DNA of 8,977 bases, from the NCBI GenBank assembly GCA_023405705.1, contig JAEXXR010000400.1, positions 1 through 8,977 on the forward strand, given 5' to 3'. This DNA is from Actinomycetes bacterium (lineage in GTDB: Bacteria > Actinomycetota > Thermoleophilia > Solirubrobacterales > Solirubrobacteraceae). Both the position numbers and the translations under genes were made by a program. Positions 8,567 through 8,977 of this stretch are shown piece by piece (position 1 is the first letter of the stretch; every line of letters begins with the position of its first letter). A model generated the notes under the pieces. The model searched no databases, was not told where the DNA came from, and worked only from the letters and a program-made list of their open reading frames with translations.

Positions 8567-8977
8567 TCAGGCCGGATCGGCCGCCGCGGGGCCGGCCGCG
8601 GCCTCCTGCGCGTCGGCTCTCGTGGGAGCCGGCGGGGCGCTTCCGGGCGCCAACTCCGATGTGGTGAAGCGGCCGATCGCGCGCAGCGCGACGCGCGCCT
8701 CCGGTGTCCCCGCCCACAGCGGGACGACGTGCGGCTGGCGGTCGAAGACGTGCAGCTCCGCGCGCGTCCCCGCCTCCGCGACGCGGTGCGCGACGGCGAC
8801 CGCGTCGTCGAGCAGGACCTCGGTCGAGCCGGCCAGGACCGCCGTCGGCGGCAGTCTCCTCCACAGCTCCGCGGGCGCGTTCAGCGGCGAGATCCGCCAG
8901 TTGGCCGGGTCGACGCCGCCGGCCGCGACGCGCGCCGCCCGTCTCAGCGCGCTCGCCGGGATGAACGGGTCCAGGCC
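8567..8977 (-). CDS. Alpha/beta hydrolase (HSL-type esterase/lipase), C-terminal part
   Basis: Frame open from the right edge to a TGA at 8569-8567, 136 residues. The segment ISPLNAPAELWRRLPPTAVL followed by AGSTEVLLDDAVAVAHRVAEAG and LHVFDRQPHVVPLWAG is typical of the last third of hormone-sensitive-lipase-type (abhydrolase_3) esterases. The acidic residues in STEVLLDD supply the likely catalytic acid and the His in QPHVVP the catalytic base. The nucleophile Ser and the HGG oxyanion motif would lie outside the window. The last ~30 residues (after FTTSEL) are an Ala/Pro-rich low-complexity tail beyond the fold. The substrate cannot be judged. The gene precedes dnaE by 61 bp on the same strand; cotranscription is possible, but dnaE has its own promoter candidate. 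Three AGA codons match the usage of the neighbouring genes. Confidence 0.85.
   Translation of the reverse strand, partial: GLDPFIPASALRRAARVAAGGVDPANWRISPLNAPAELWRRLPPTAVLAGSTEVLLDDAVAVAHRVAEAGTRAELHVFDRQPHVVPLWAGTPEARVALRAIGRFTTSELAPGSAPPAPTRADAQEAAAGPAAADPA

Overview
The window is a very GC-rich stretch of bacterial chromosome. Third codon positions are almost all G or C. Gene content is housekeeping plus regulators, with no phage, plasmid or transposase gene. The protein flavour (DnaE1-type polymerase with a complete PHP site, HDOD-LuxR fusion, CymR-like Rrf2 regulator) suggests a deep-branching actinobacterium such as Thermoleophilia/Solirubrobacterales. That placement is inference from recollection of families, not from a search. 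A distinctive trait is frequent use of the arginine codon AGA although almost every other codon ends in G or C.

Layout, left to right: (1) 1-345, minus strand: the start of an unrecognised gene that runs off the left edge. It lies 13 bp after a CymR-like Rrf2 regulator (359-751, minus), so the two probably form an operon. (2) 779-1174, plus: a small VanZ-like membrane protein, divergent from the regulator across 27 bp. (3) 1175-1294: an imperfect palindromic repeat (copy A) filling the convergent gap. (4) 1294-2391, minus: an HDOD/HD-domain protein with a C-terminal LuxR-type HTH. (5) 2392-2580: a regulatory gap with a promoter candidate, two 15-bp palindromes exactly 20 bp apart and a stem-loop over the gltX stop codon. 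(6) 2581-3918, minus: glutamyl-tRNA synthetase. (7) 3928-4785, plus: endonuclease IV, whose start codon is only 9 bp from that of gltX. (8) 4786-4965: a second, longer copy (B) of the palindromic repeat, again in a convergent gap. (9) 4966-8505, minus: DNA polymerase III alpha subunit. (10) 8567-8977, minus: the C-terminal part of an HSL-type alpha/beta hydrolase entering from the right edge.

The genes do not form one pathway. DnaE (replication) and Nfo (abasic-site repair) are neighbours but convergently transcribed, and gltX serves translation. The most notable non-genic signals are the homologous palindromic elements A and B, which share a nearly identical apical-loop sequence and both sit between convergent 3' ends, and the tandem palindromes upstream of the HDOD-LuxR gene. 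No tRNA, rRNA, CRISPR array, intein or insertion sequence was seen. No gene-free stretch exceeds 300 bases; the longest is 2392-2580.
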